Part shown: positions 1 to 7,061 of the stretch, one piece after another | Numbering within the stretch: position 1 is the first letter of the stretch | Layout: each line of letters starts with the position of its first letter | NCBI GenBank assembly: GCA_002731315.1 | Contig: PCBG01000014.1 | Location: 1 to 64,000, forward strand | Source: Rhodospirillaceae bacterium | Lineage (GTDB): Bacteria > Pseudomonadota > Alphaproteobacteria > Puniceispirillales > Puniceispirillaceae | Direction of reading: 5' to 3' | Length of the DNA stretch: 64,000 nt | The notes under the pieces: generated by a model | Told to the model about the DNA's origin: nothing | The model's database searches: none | The model's input: the letters and a program-made list of their open reading frames with translations, nothing else | Program-made: the position numbers and the translations under genes

Positions 1-59
1 GACTTCGCAAGATAATACTGAGAGTTGAGCGCCGCAGTATTTGTGTTAATCGCAGTCAT
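1..59 (-). CDS. Flagellin, 5' end only (runs off the window)
   Basis: The first 19 codons read MTAINTNTAALNSQYYLAK, the conserved flagellin N-terminus (INTN followed by an Ala/Leu/Asn stretch) that forms the D0 coiled coil of the filament and interacts with the export gate. An AGGAG ribosome site lies 6 nt upstream of the ATG (complement of 66-70). The rest of the gene is beyond the left edge. Its position next to fliD and fliS supports the call. No sigma-54 (GG-N10-GC) element was found in the 230 bp upstream, unlike other flagellar genes here, so it may use another promoter type. Confidence 0.85.
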   Translation of the reverse strand, partial: MTAINTNTAALNSQYYLAK

Positions 60-70
60 AACGATCTCCT

Positions 71-100
71 ATAGTGACTATGGTTTGGCTCGAAAGCCAA
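71..100 (-). promoter_or_regulatory. Hairpin and small palindrome in the flagellin leader
   Basis: On the flagellin mRNA strand, TTGGCT and AGCCAA (100-95 and 90-85) form a perfect 6-bp stem closed by a TTCG loop, ending 25 nt before the start codon. An 11-nt palindrome, ATAGTgACTAT (71-81), lies between it and the Shine-Dalgarno. In Caulobacter flagellin mRNA is controlled through its 5' leader by FlbT; an equivalent role here is inference. Further upstream lies a very AT-rich stretch with a 10-nt T run at 141-150. Confidence 0.5.
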
Positions 101-289
101 GATGTCACGCTCGTTAACGACATGCTGAGAATTTCATTAGTTTTTTTTTTATTTTTTTTATCCAAATTCATCGTGTCAAAAATTATTGGAAATTTATCGT
201 TACTTGCACTACATATCGTAGGCGTCAGTTCAGAGTCTTTTGCGGTCTGTCCTGGCTTGGGATAGCGTACATCTAACAAGGTAACTGCG

Positions 290-775
290 ATGCATTGCCC
301 ATCGTTCATCTTCGACATGTCAACCGGCAGAGTTGCGTCAGAGTTTCTCGAAGGCGAGTTCGGCCTTGAGGCGTTTTCAGCTAAATATTCGGCCTCACTC
401 TGCGAACGATACGCCGAAATCGATCAGGACAGTTTGCATCAGGCTGCTGAAGCTATGATGCAGTTTCTCTCCGAAATTGAGGCTGGCGAGAATGCAACAA
501 GCCTATTAGATGGTTACGTCTATAATCGTCTGTACTTTGAGGGGCCAAACAGGCCGCGCAAACTAAAACCAATGTTTGGATCAATTGAAGACCCTACTAA
601 GGTAAAGGAATGGTCTTCTGATGGTGCAGTAAAAGGGTTTCGAGCTTACGTATTCGGATTGCGTTCTAACACGGTGCCGCACACGCCGGTGGGCTGGAAG
701 TTAGAAGATGAGGAAAGTGTGCCATATATGGCCGAGTTGGCAGCTAGCAAAGTTTCTATGATTGACATTCTCTAG
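290..775 (+). CDS. Hypothetical protein between flagellin and fliD
   Basis: This is a 161-residue acidic, soluble protein with no signal peptide or membrane segment, and I recognise no domain. The first 85 residues look helical and Ala/Glu-rich, with residues 60-70 likely amphipathic; the rest is richer in Pro, Gly and aromatic residues. An AAGG about 9 nt upstream of the ATG supports the start. It lies between the divergent flagellin gene and convergent fliD, so a flagellar link (glycan modification, chaperone) is possible but unsupported. It could also be a fragment of a larger gene. Confidence 0.55.
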   Translation: MHCPSFIFDMSTGRVASEFLEGEFGLEAFSAKYSASLCERYAEIDQDSLHQAAEAMMQFLSEIEAGENATSLLDGYVYNRLYFEGPNRPRKLKPMFGSIEDPTKVKEWSSDGAVKGFRAYVFGLRSNTVPHTPVGWKLEDEESVPYMAELAASKVSMIDIL

Positions 776-777
776 CT

Positions 778-795
778 ACCACATGCCTCTGTGGT
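778..795. terminator. Hairpin between convergent genes, candidate terminator
   Basis: ACCACA-TGCCTC-TGTGGT is a perfect 6-bp stem with a 6-nt loop. It lies 2 bp after the stop of the gene at 290-775 and 7 bp beyond the end of fliD. A T run follows on the plus strand at about 806-811 after a 10-nt gap. The position suits shared termination, but the spacing to the T run is not ideal. Confidence 0.4.
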
Positions 796-802
796 GCGTT
801 AA

Positions 803-2428
803 CTAGTTTTTAAGCCCGGCTTTCCAGCTTTCCATCATATTGTCCAGCGCAGTTTCGGTTTTTTTCAGGCTGGCTACGGCTGCGTTCATGGCAGCGAATT
901 GCGCTTCATGGCGGAGCCGCAGGCGAGCAATGCTTTCATCAAGAGCAACTAAATCGTCTTCATATCTGGACAGGTCATCATTATAGCCTGTAATTTTCGT
1001 CTGCAGATCGCTGCTGGATGCCAGCACACTATCAGCAAATCCGTCGAGTGTTTCATAAAGGCTCTTGCCGACATAAATCTTGGTGTCGGTGCCACCACTT
1101 GTGATTGTCAGTTTCAGCCCCCCGGCGTCATGGTCGCTGACTGTATAGTCGCTACCTGAACGTGACATTTCAGTGCTATCAAGCGTAGCGGTGCTATCAG
1201 AGTCGATGTCGAACGAATATACACCTTCCTTTGGATAGGTGCCGGCAACAGACGCACCGACAAGTTCGCTGCCAGTTGTAATCCGGCTCGTTGTTATTGC
1301 CGCAAAAGCATCTGGGTTTGCAGTAAAGGTTTTCTGGAATTTCGCCGTATCCAACGACAGGGAGCCATCAAGGCTTGTCGTGACGCCGAAGTCGGTCAGG
1401 TAGATATTGTCGTCACCAAAGCCGGTGATTGGTGTCGTTGTATAGTTGCGCAGTTGACGACGAAGCAACATTACGTAGGCATCGCCAGCTAGCGGGGCAT
1501 CTTCCTCGCCTCCGCTGCCCCGCTTTGACAGATCGCGCAGCGTCTCGCCAATTGTGTTGATCTGATCGACCATGACCTGCATCGCCGCCTCTGCAAGGGA
1601 GGCATCAAAGGATGCCGAGATTGTTTCCGCACTGCTGGTCGTTGATTTGATGGTCAGCGTCGTACCTTGAATCAGGTCGGTCACTTCATTAGTGTCCCGG
1701 GTCACAGTTACGCCGTCTAGATCAAAGCTTGCATCCGCCGCCGTGATTGTCTGTACAGAGTTGTTGACCGAGGTGTAGGCAAAATTTGCCAATCCGGCTG
1801 CGCCGGAGTCCTCAGTTGCTGAGATACGCATAGCATGTGCCGCGCCTTCCCTCGCCTTGAGGACAAGCGCATAAGTGCTGTCACCAGTCTTCAGGATAGA
1901 GGCCGTGACATTCATGCCAGCAGAATTGACTGCGTCCCGCAAATCGGCAAGCGTCCCGCTGCCAGTTGCAAGGCTCACTGTCACATCACTCCTGTCACTA
2001 TTCGCGGTAAAGCTACCATTGGAATTCCATGTGCCGAAGGAAAAGGCCAGGCTGCCTGTGCCAGTTGATGCTGTTTCACTGGAATAACCGCCAAAGACGA
2101 GTGTCTGACCAGCGGCTACTGTCGTCACTTCTATCGAATGGCTAAAGTCACTGGCAGTTTTGGCATCAGAAATCTCCAACGCTACTGAGTTTCCGCTTGT
2201 CACGCCTTGCAGGCCAGTAATTTGATCGAGGGGCGCAAGGCCTGTCTCCAGCTTTTCAAATCCTTGCTTCACCTGCCCAAGACTAGAGATTTCGACTGTG
2301 CGTTTTTCTTTGGCAGAATTGATTTCACTGGCCTTTGGTGCACGTTCAGCCTCGACGAGTGAATCGACGATTTCTTTTGTATTCAGACCGGTGCCGACGT
2401 TTAGTGCGCTGAGATAATCAATAGTCAT
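803..2428 (-). CDS. fliD: Flagellar hook-associated protein 2 (filament cap) FliD
   Basis: FliD is the pentameric cap at the filament tip that folds incoming flagellin. The N-terminus MTIDYLSALNVGTGLN, followed by a helical region ending in EAERAPKASEI, is the FliD_N signature. The middle is Ser/Thr/Gly-rich and variable, and the last ~90 residues form the helical FliD_C coil (TKITGYNDDLSRYEDDL, then AMNAAVASLKKTETAL). The start was placed at 2428 rather than the longer in-frame ATG at 2479, because the sigma-54 element at 2485-2499 would put the transcript start near 2473. The length of 541 aa is within the usual range. fliS, the flagellin chaperone gene, is 2.4 kb away on the other strand. 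Confidence 0.95.
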   Translation of the reverse strand: MTIDYLSALNVGTGLNTKEIVDSLVEAERAPKASEINSAKEKRTVEISSLGQVKQGFEKLETGLAPLDQITGLQGVTSGNSVALEISDAKTASDFSHSIEVTTVAAGQTLVFGGYSSETASTGTGSLAFSFGTWNSNGSFTANSDRSDVTVSLATGSGTLADLRDAVNSAGMNVTASILKTGDSTYALVLKAREGAAHAMRISATEDSGAAGLANFAYTSVNNSVQTITAADASFDLDGVTVTRDTNEVTDLIQGTTLTIKSTTSSAETISASFDASLAEAAMQVMVDQINTIGETLRDLSKRGSGGEEDAPLAGDAYVMLLRRQLRNYTTTPITGFGDDNIYLTDFGVTTSLDGSLSLDTAKFQKTFTANPDAFAAITTSRITTGSELVGASVAGTYPKEGVYSFDIDSDSTATLDSTEMSRSGSDYTVSDHDAGGLKLTITSGGTDTKIYVGKSLYETLDGFADSVLASSSDLQTKITGYNDDLSRYEDDLVALDESIARLRLRHEAQFAAMNAAVASLKKTETALDNMMESWKAGLKN

Positions 2429-2435
2429 TGTCTTA

Positions 2436-2450
2436 AACCAAGGTTTGGTT
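2436..2450 (-). promoter_or_regulatory. Small hairpin just upstream of the fliD start codon
   Basis: AACCAA-acc-TTGGTT on the fliD mRNA strand forms a perfect 6-bp stem with a 3-nt loop, ending 7 nt before the ATG where a Shine-Dalgarno would sit. No good Shine-Dalgarno is visible. The hairpin could limit or regulate initiation; this is inference from position only. Confidence 0.35.
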
Positions 2451-2484
2451 AATGTGAATTCATACCCTCTAACGACCATTTACT

Positions 2485-2499
2485 GCAAAATTTATGCCG
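2485..2499 (-). promoter_or_regulatory. Sigma-54 promoter of fliD
   Basis: The minus strand reads CGGCATAAATTTTGC, giving GG and GC separated by exactly 10 nt (consensus TGGCACG-N4-TTGC). The predicted transcript start is near 2473, leaving a 45-nt leader before the chosen fliD ATG. A FleQ/FleT-type activator pair and rpoN are encoded in the same window. Confidence 0.65.
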
Positions 2500-2618
2500 G
2501 ACGGTTAAAAAATCGTGCGTCTGCTTATGATTCATATTAGGATTTCATCATGTAAAACAGGGGCGACCGTTATCTAAGCCAAGGCATTGTTTTTAAGATA
2601 ATTTAAAAATTTGTTTCT

Positions 2619-4364
2619 TTGAAATCGCTGGTATTGGCCGTGAATTTGCAAGCACAACCATATCTTGATCGCATCATTTCCTTGCTGAAGGTGATGGGCG
2701 GCGGCATTTTATGCGGCATATCCTTTGGTTTTGTCATGTCGTTGGTCTCAAACTGTTTTGTCATCGGGGTCCAATGGCTGACAACGTTCCGCGAAAGTAG
2801 CCTGCTGCAAATCTTCACTGTCGGCGGTCTGCCTTTTTCGCTGGGGCCACTAATCAGCCTTCTTGTTGCGGCTGCACTGTTGCTGGTAGTGAGGCGAATC
2901 TTCCAAATTACCCGTTGGCATGGTCCGGCAGATAGCATTTATGCGGCGCATCGCACGGATAATGAGCTTGATGTACGGGCAGGTTTTGGATCAACCCTGG
3001 CCGCCTTCATTTCGGCAAGTGGGGGGGCATCGGTCGGGCAATATGGCCCGCTCGTACATTTTGGTGCCACTATGGGCAGTTTTCTAAGGCAGATAACGGG
3101 CGGCGTGCTGACTACCGATGTGTTCATCGGATGCGGTGTTGCTGGTGCTATTGCCGCTGGGTTTAATGCACCCATTGCCGGTTTGGTCTTTGCACATGAA
3201 GCCATTCTCAGACATTTTTCTATGAGAGCAATCGCGCCCATCGCCATTGCCAGCATCAGCGCTGTGTGGTTCAGCGATAGGCTGTTCGATGTCGCGCCAC
3301 TCTTTACTATGAATTCCAGTGGTTTTGAAATGACGCAGATGCTGCCCTCAGCCCTAGTTGCTGGGCCGGTTTTTGGCCTTATCGCAGTGCTGTTTATGCT
3401 AGCCATCCGCTACGCTGCACGCTTTGCGGCCACATCCGGATGGTCGCCGGCCAAGTTGCTGTTTGCTGCGGCGATTATCACTGGACTTACGGGTACGGCG
3501 GTTCCCGAGGTGTTGGGGCTTGGCACCGGACCGCTTGCTCACATGCTGGAAGGTGGCTTTGAATTTGAATTTTTGGCGGTTTTACTAGTCCTGAAACTGT
3601 TATTGACGGCGTTGTGTATTGGGTTTGGCATGTTTGGCGGGGTGTTTTCCCCAGCCCTTTTTGTTGGGGCAGCTGCTGGTGCCATTTGTGGGCGAATTAT
3701 CGCTGCAATGGGCATTATTGGCGCGGTGCCAACATTAGCTATCTGCGGCATGGCGGCAGTCGCAAGCGCGGTTATTGGTGCGCCGGTTTCGGGTGTCGTA
3801 ATCATTCTTGAAATGACAATGAGTTATGAATTTGCACTTGCTGCGATGCTCAGCATTGTAGTGGCTATAATGGTTAGCAACCTTTTGTTCGGCCATTCCT
3901 TTTTTGATCGCCAGTTGCTTGATCGGGGTATAGATGTCGCACAAGGGCGCGGCCATATTGAAATGATGGAAACGCCAGTTGTAAATATTGTCGATGCGAC
4001 TTTTCCAAGGACATATCCAGAGGCTTTTAGTGGCGACGTTATCAAAGTGCTGGCTGATGCCGGAGCAACAGAGGCGTATCTTGTCGACAAAAACGGGGTG
4101 TTTTCGGGCAAGGTTGGTCTTCATAAACTGATTGCGGTGCCAGTAAAGACCCACGTTAGCAGCTTGGCAGACACAACGCCGATCTTGATTAAGCATGACG
4201 CATCGTTACAGCAGGCGATTGAAGTAGCCAGTCGTTTTGTCGGTGAGAGTATTCCGGTGGTCAACCGTGATACTGGCGAGATGCTGGGCGTTGTAACAGA
4301 AGCAGATCTCTTCCAGCTATATCTTTCACTGCAAACACGAATTGCAGATTTGGAGCGAGCCTAA
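2619..4364 (+). CDS. CLC-family chloride channel protein with C-terminal CBS domains
   Basis: This is a polytopic membrane protein of about 440 residues in the CLC anion channel/transporter family, followed by ~140 cytoplasmic residues resembling a CBS pair (last motif GVVTEADLFQLYL). CLC landmarks are NAPIAGLVF and FGGVFSP, which match NAPLAGILF and PGGIFAP of E. coli ClcA. Several key positions differ. The external gating motif GREGP is GQYGP (Tyr at about residue 142 in place of Glu148). The proton glutamate Glu203 is Ala in FAHEA. The GSGIP anion motif is not conserved. The start is TTG at 2619, with GTG at 2640 as an alternative; neither has a clear ribosome site. It is flanked by flagellar genes but has no obvious link to them. 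Confidence 0.88.
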   Translation: MKSLVLAVNLQAQPYLDRIISLLKVMGGGILCGISFGFVMSLVSNCFVIGVQWLTTFRESSLLQIFTVGGLPFSLGPLISLLVAAALLLVVRRIFQITRWHGPADSIYAAHRTDNELDVRAGFGSTLAAFISASGGASVGQYGPLVHFGATMGSFLRQITGGVLTTDVFIGCGVAGAIAAGFNAPIAGLVFAHEAILRHFSMRAIAPIAIASISAVWFSDRLFDVAPLFTMNSSGFEMTQMLPSALVAGPVFGLIAVLFMLAIRYAARFAATSGWSPAKLLFAAAIITGLTGTAVPEVLGLGTGPLAHMLEGGFEFEFLAVLLVLKLLLTALCIGFGMFGGVFSPALFVGAAAGAICGRIIAAMGIIGAVPTLAICGMAAVASAVIGAPVSGVVIILEMTMSYEFALAAMLSIVVAIMVSNLLFGHSFFDRQLLDRGIDVAQGRGHIEMMETPVVNIVDATFPRTYPEAFSGDVIKVLADAGATEAYLVDKNGVFSGKVGLHKLIAVPVKTHVSSLADTTPILIKHDASLQQAIEVASRFVGESIPVVNRDTGEMLGVVTEADLFQLYLSLQTRIADLERA

Positions 4365-4387
4365 ATAGTGGCAGAAATGTCGAACCG

Positions 4388-4747
4388 TTAGGCGAGAATA
4401 TCGATCTGGTTGCGGAAACGAGGGGTTTCAGCATGCAGGTTAGACGTGCGCAAAATCCGTGTTGCCATCATATTCTGCTTGAATTCGGGTGTTAGCAGGG
4501 CACGTGATTGCAGTGCCTGTTCAGCTGAAACAGCCGATGGAGCCAAACGCGGGCTAGCGATCATTATCGGCTGGTGCGGCAATTGCCGGTGCATGGTTGT
4601 CGTAGATTCCGCTGGAAGCAATCCATTTGCCGTCTGACGTAAATTTGGCACAGCATTTGCACTGAATGCTGCAGATTGAATCCCATATCCTCCCGGCAAG
4701 GGCGCCGCGGCGGACGGTAGGGGTGTGACTGCAGACGTAATTGGCAT
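4388..4747 (-). CDS. Hypothetical protein beside fliS
   Basis: This 119-residue protein has a Pro/Ala-rich, probably disordered first ~70 residues and a more ordered basic C-terminus (LTPEFKQNMMATRILRTSN, then IDILA). It has no signal peptide or membrane segment, and I do not recognise the family. It is convergent with the CLC gene (23 bp gap) and divergent from fliS. Low-complexity N-termini with a short conserved tail are common in flagellar accessory proteins, but the assignment rests on location only. The ATG at 4747 is the only long-frame start. Confidence 0.5.
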   Translation of the reverse strand: MPITSAVTPLPSAAAPLPGGYGIQSAAFSANAVPNLRQTANGLLPAESTTTMHRQLPHQPIMIASPRLAPSAVSAEQALQSRALLTPEFKQNMMATRILRTSNLHAETPRFRNQIDILA

Positions 4748-4858
4748 GTACTCAAGATACTACAGAGGCGTCTAAAAGTCCAGTCAACCCGGTTATTTGC
4801 GCTTAAGCTAAGTGTGGTTGAGCATTGCACGAAAGAGGATCCAGGAGCTTCAACTGAG

Positions 4859-5275
4859 ATGGCACACAAAAAGATGATGCAGGCATATGTCAATTCGAAC
4901 CGCGAGGCTGTTGCTGAGTCGGAAAATCCACATGCCTTGATCTCAGTCCTATTTGATGAACTGATCCGCTCAATGCGACTACACCTGCCTAAGGTCAAGG
5001 CCGGTGAACATGCTGAAAATGAACATTTGGTTCGATCACTAACCATTCTTTATGGATTGCAATCAAGCCTCGATTTCGAAAATGGTGGAGATATTGCGGA
5101 CAATCTTTTCCGCCTCTACGAATATGCGCGACAACAGTTGTTGCTGACTTCCCGTGGGGGGGACATCTCTGGTGTTTCCTCGGCTATCGAAGCGTTGGAG
5201 AACATTAGAGAGGCTTGGTACAAAATTAACAGCGGCGCAGTGGAAGGCTCTGCTGATGAGGGTAAATCGTCATGA
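4859..5275 (+). CDS. fliS: Flagellar secretion chaperone FliS
   Basis: FliS binds the flagellin C-terminus in the cytoplasm and prevents premature polymerisation. The four-helix bundle pattern is recognisable: a Tyr-containing N-terminus (MMQAYVNSN), ALISVLFDELIRSM in helix 2, LTILYGLQSSLDFENGGDIADNLFRLYEYARQ split over helices 3 and 4, and a tail with AIEALENIREAW. The length of 138 aa is typical. The start was set at 4859, with AGGAG about 12 nt upstream, rather than the longer frame from 4814. The stop overlaps the next start as ATGA, so the downstream fliT-like gene is translationally coupled. Confidence 0.93.
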   Translation: MAHKKMMQAYVNSNREAVAESENPHALISVLFDELIRSMRLHLPKVKAGEHAENEHLVRSLTILYGLQSSLDFENGGDIADNLFRLYEYARQQLLLTSRGGDISGVSSAIEALENIREAWYKINSGAVEGSADEGKSS

Positions 5276-5592
5276 GTGTTGACCAGACTGCCAAAAGCAA
5301 AAACGAATTTTTAGACAAATTTAGCCATTTGAATTCGCGTATTGAAACCGCTCTTGGTCGCCATGATTTCGACTGCGCGATGAAAATTGATGTGACCCGG
5401 CGCCAAATGCTGCATGAGTTTACCAATAATGTGGTTCCCGATGGTGACAAGACTTTTTTTGACACGCTGGAAAAATGTGCCGCCGACAACGCCAGAGCCA
5501 TCACGCAGATCAAACTAGAAATGAATCGCATGAGCCAGGCGTCGGGACGAAAGATAAAATTTCTACACGGATACAGAAAAGGTAATGCATGA
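5272..5592 (+). CDS. FliT-like small flagellar protein
   Basis: A 106-residue, all-helical, charged cytoplasmic protein whose start overlaps the fliS stop by 4 bp. Position after fliS, size and predicted helical content match FliT, the export chaperone that binds FliD in other bacteria. Sequence identity is too low for a firm assignment by eye. Several basic residues near the C-terminus (GRKIKFLHGYRK) could be a docking tail. The fliD substrate gene is nearby, which fits. It could instead be an unrelated coupled protein. Confidence 0.6.
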   Translation: MSVDQTAKSKNEFLDKFSHLNSRIETALGRHDFDCAMKIDVTRRQMLHEFTNNVVPDGDKTFFDTLEKCAADNARAITQIKLEMNRMSQASGRKIKFLHGYRKGNA

Positions 5593-5632
5593 ACAAAACA
5601 AAGATTACTTGCACTGAATATTCTGCCGCCGT

Positions 5633-6727
5633 TTAATCTGAAGTCGCTTCTTTTGTAAGCGGTTTGTCGATCATCAGCTTTTTCATCTTCTCAATCAGTG
5701 TTGTCCGTCGCAACTTTAGCGCTTCTGCCGCCTGACTCACCATACCGTCCGATTTTGCCAGCGCCGCTTCAATCAAAACCACTTCGATGTCTCGTAGATG
5801 GCGGCGTAAATCAATTGACTCAAAATAGCTGAACCACTCCGCATAATGGGCGGGGTGGGGCAGTGGCGGTTCATTAGCTTCTTTAATAAGGTCCACGCCT
5901 GCCAATCCCTGTGATGCTTCCCATAGCGCGTCCATTTCCTCTCCATGATTAGGCGCTTTTAGTCGCAGTAGGTTATTCCTTACCTCAATCGCGGTAACGG
6001 GTTGCCCGCCGAACATCACGAGGGCACGTTCGAGCACATTTCGCAATTCGCGTACATTTCCTGGCCATGAGTATCTTGACAATTCGGCTACCGCGGTTTT
6101 TTCCATGATCGGAAGCCGGTTATTGGCATCGCCTGCCATCTGAGAAAGAAGGGCATCGGTGATCAGAGGAACATCCACATGCCGCTCGGCCAGCGTTGGC
6201 ACCTGGATTGGGAATACATTGATACGGAAGAACAGGTCGGCACGAAATCCTCCTTCATCTACCCGTGCTTGAATGTTCTGGTGTGTGGCACATACAAGGC
6301 GGAAGTCCACCTCTATCTCATCATTGCCGCCGACACGCTGGACCGTCCGGTTTTCCAATACCCGTAACAGCTTGGTTTGGAGCGGAAGTGGCATATCACC
6401 GATTTCATCGAGGAAAAGGGTTCCGCCCTCTGCCAGCTCTACTCGACCTTCACGAGCCTTGTCCGCCCCAGTGAAAGAGCCCTTTTCATGGCCAAAAAGC
6501 TCGGATTCAAGCAATTCAGCGGGAATTGCCGCGCAATTTACCGATACAAGTCGCCCCTTCCGTCCCGATGCGGCGTGGATCGCACGCGCTACTAATTCCT
6601 TGCCGGTTCCTGTTTCACCAAGGATAAGAACACTCGTGGGTGCTTCAGCAACGACTTCAATCAGTTTTTTCATTTCTTTTATTGGGGCAGATTGCCCAAT
6701 AATTATTTCGTCAACCAACTCGCTCAT
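5633..6727 (-). CDS. FleQ-like sigma-54-dependent flagellar transcription activator
   Basis: This is an NtrC-family AAA+ activator with no receiver or other N-terminal domain; the AAA+ module begins by residue 10. Visible motifs are Walker A GETGTGKE (37-44), the sigma-54 contact loop GSFTGA (83-88), Walker [10 protein letters not shown] (~102-110) and [11 protein letters not shown] Fis-type helix-turn-helix follows at about 320-355 ([19 protein letters not shown]). The length is 364 aa. It is divergent from a second activator gene that lacks a DNA-binding domain, the arrangement known for FleQ and FleT of Rhodobacter sphaeroides. It probably supplies DNA recognition for the flagellar promoters in this window. 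Confidence 0.85.
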   Translation of the reverse strand: MSELVDEIIIGQSAPIKEMKKLIEVVAEAPTSVLILGETGTGKELVARAIHAASGRKGRLVSVNCAAIPAELLESELFGHEKGSFTGADKAREGRVELAEGGTLFLDEIGDMPLPLQTKLLRVLENRTVQRVGGNDEIEVDFRLVCATHQNIQARVDEGGFRADLFFRINVFPIQVPTLAERHVDVPLITDALLSQMAGDANNRLPIMEKTAVAELSRYSWPGNVRELRNVLERALVMFGGQPVTAIEVRNNLLRLKAPNHGEEMDALWEASQGLAGVDLIKEANEPPLPHPAHYAEWFSYFESIDLRRHLRDIEVVLIEAALAKSDGMVSQAAEALKLRRTTLIEKMKKLMIDKPLTKEATSD

Positions 6728-6836
6728 CGTCAGGAACCACCCAAGCTAAATCACAACAAAGACAATAGGCGTCAATAATCCGCCAACAGTAACGGTCTTC
6801 TAGGAGTGATGTCAAAATTTTGTTGCTAGAAGTAAT

Positions 6837-6851
6837 AGGCATAGATTTTGC
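6837..6851 (+). promoter_or_regulatory. Candidate upstream sigma-54 promoter of the fleT-fliE operon
   Basis: The site reads AGGCATAGATTTTGC, with GG and GC 10 nt apart and a good GGCA/TTGC match. It lies 170 bp upstream of a second sigma-54 element at 7008-7022 on the same strand, in the 334-bp gap between the two divergent activator genes. No open frame starts between the two. It is either a tandem promoter producing a long leader or a promoter for a small RNA. Confidence 0.45.
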
Positions 6852-6921
6852 GAAAGTTTTTTGACAGTTCTCGCCAAGAATAAAGTTCTGAGCGCTCGTA
6901 AGAGCAGGAAGCACAAGATTT

Positions 6922-6941
6922 ATTTATAAAATTTTATAAAT
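6922..6941. repeat. Perfect 20-bp AT palindrome between the two activator genes
   Basis: ATTTATAAAATTTTATAAAT is its own reverse complement. It is flanked by AGATTT on the left and TCTAAAT on the right, giving further pairing. It lies about 85 bp upstream of the 7008 sigma-54 promoter, within the range where activators of this class bind. It could be an activator operator or a bend site. Pure-AT palindromes also arise by chance in AT-rich gaps. Confidence 0.45.
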
Positions 6942-7007
6942 CTAAATTATTGTTTAAATACAGAAAATATATATCAAACAAAATTTTTTATGCTTTTTCA
7001 TTATGTT

Positions 7008-7022
7008 TGGCAGGAATTTTGC
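7008..7022 (+). promoter_or_regulatory. Sigma-54 promoter of the fleT-fliE... operon
   Basis: TGGCAGGAATTTTGC fits the -24/-12 consensus with exact GG-N10-GC spacing. The predicted transcript start is near 7034, 28 nt before the ATG at 7062, with GAGG in between as a ribosome site. The surrounding sequence is very AT-rich. Confidence 0.75.
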
Positions 7023-7061
7023 CTTTGGTCTGGCAGGGAAAACTCTGCTTGAGGCATAGAA

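Noticed and set aside
74..265. Open frame of 63 codons across the flagellin leader
   Set aside because: It is made of the AT-rich T-run region (Phe/Leu low-complexity) and overlaps the flagellin leader hairpin; there is no ribosome site.
2429..2479. N-terminal extension of FliD starting at 2479
   Set aside because: The sigma-54 element predicts transcription starting after this codon, and the conserved FliD start is at 2428.
3735..4196. Minus-strand frame of 153 codons inside the CLC gene
   Set aside because: It is antisense to a well-conserved coding region and has no family likeness.
4816..4830. Possible sigma-54 site before fliS (TGGTTGAGCATTGC)
   Set aside because: GG and GC are separated by 9 nt, not 10. 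Sigma-54 spacing is strict.
7031..7048. Second TGGCAGG before the FleT-like gene
   Set aside because: The following GC is at the wrong distance (13 nt instead of 10).
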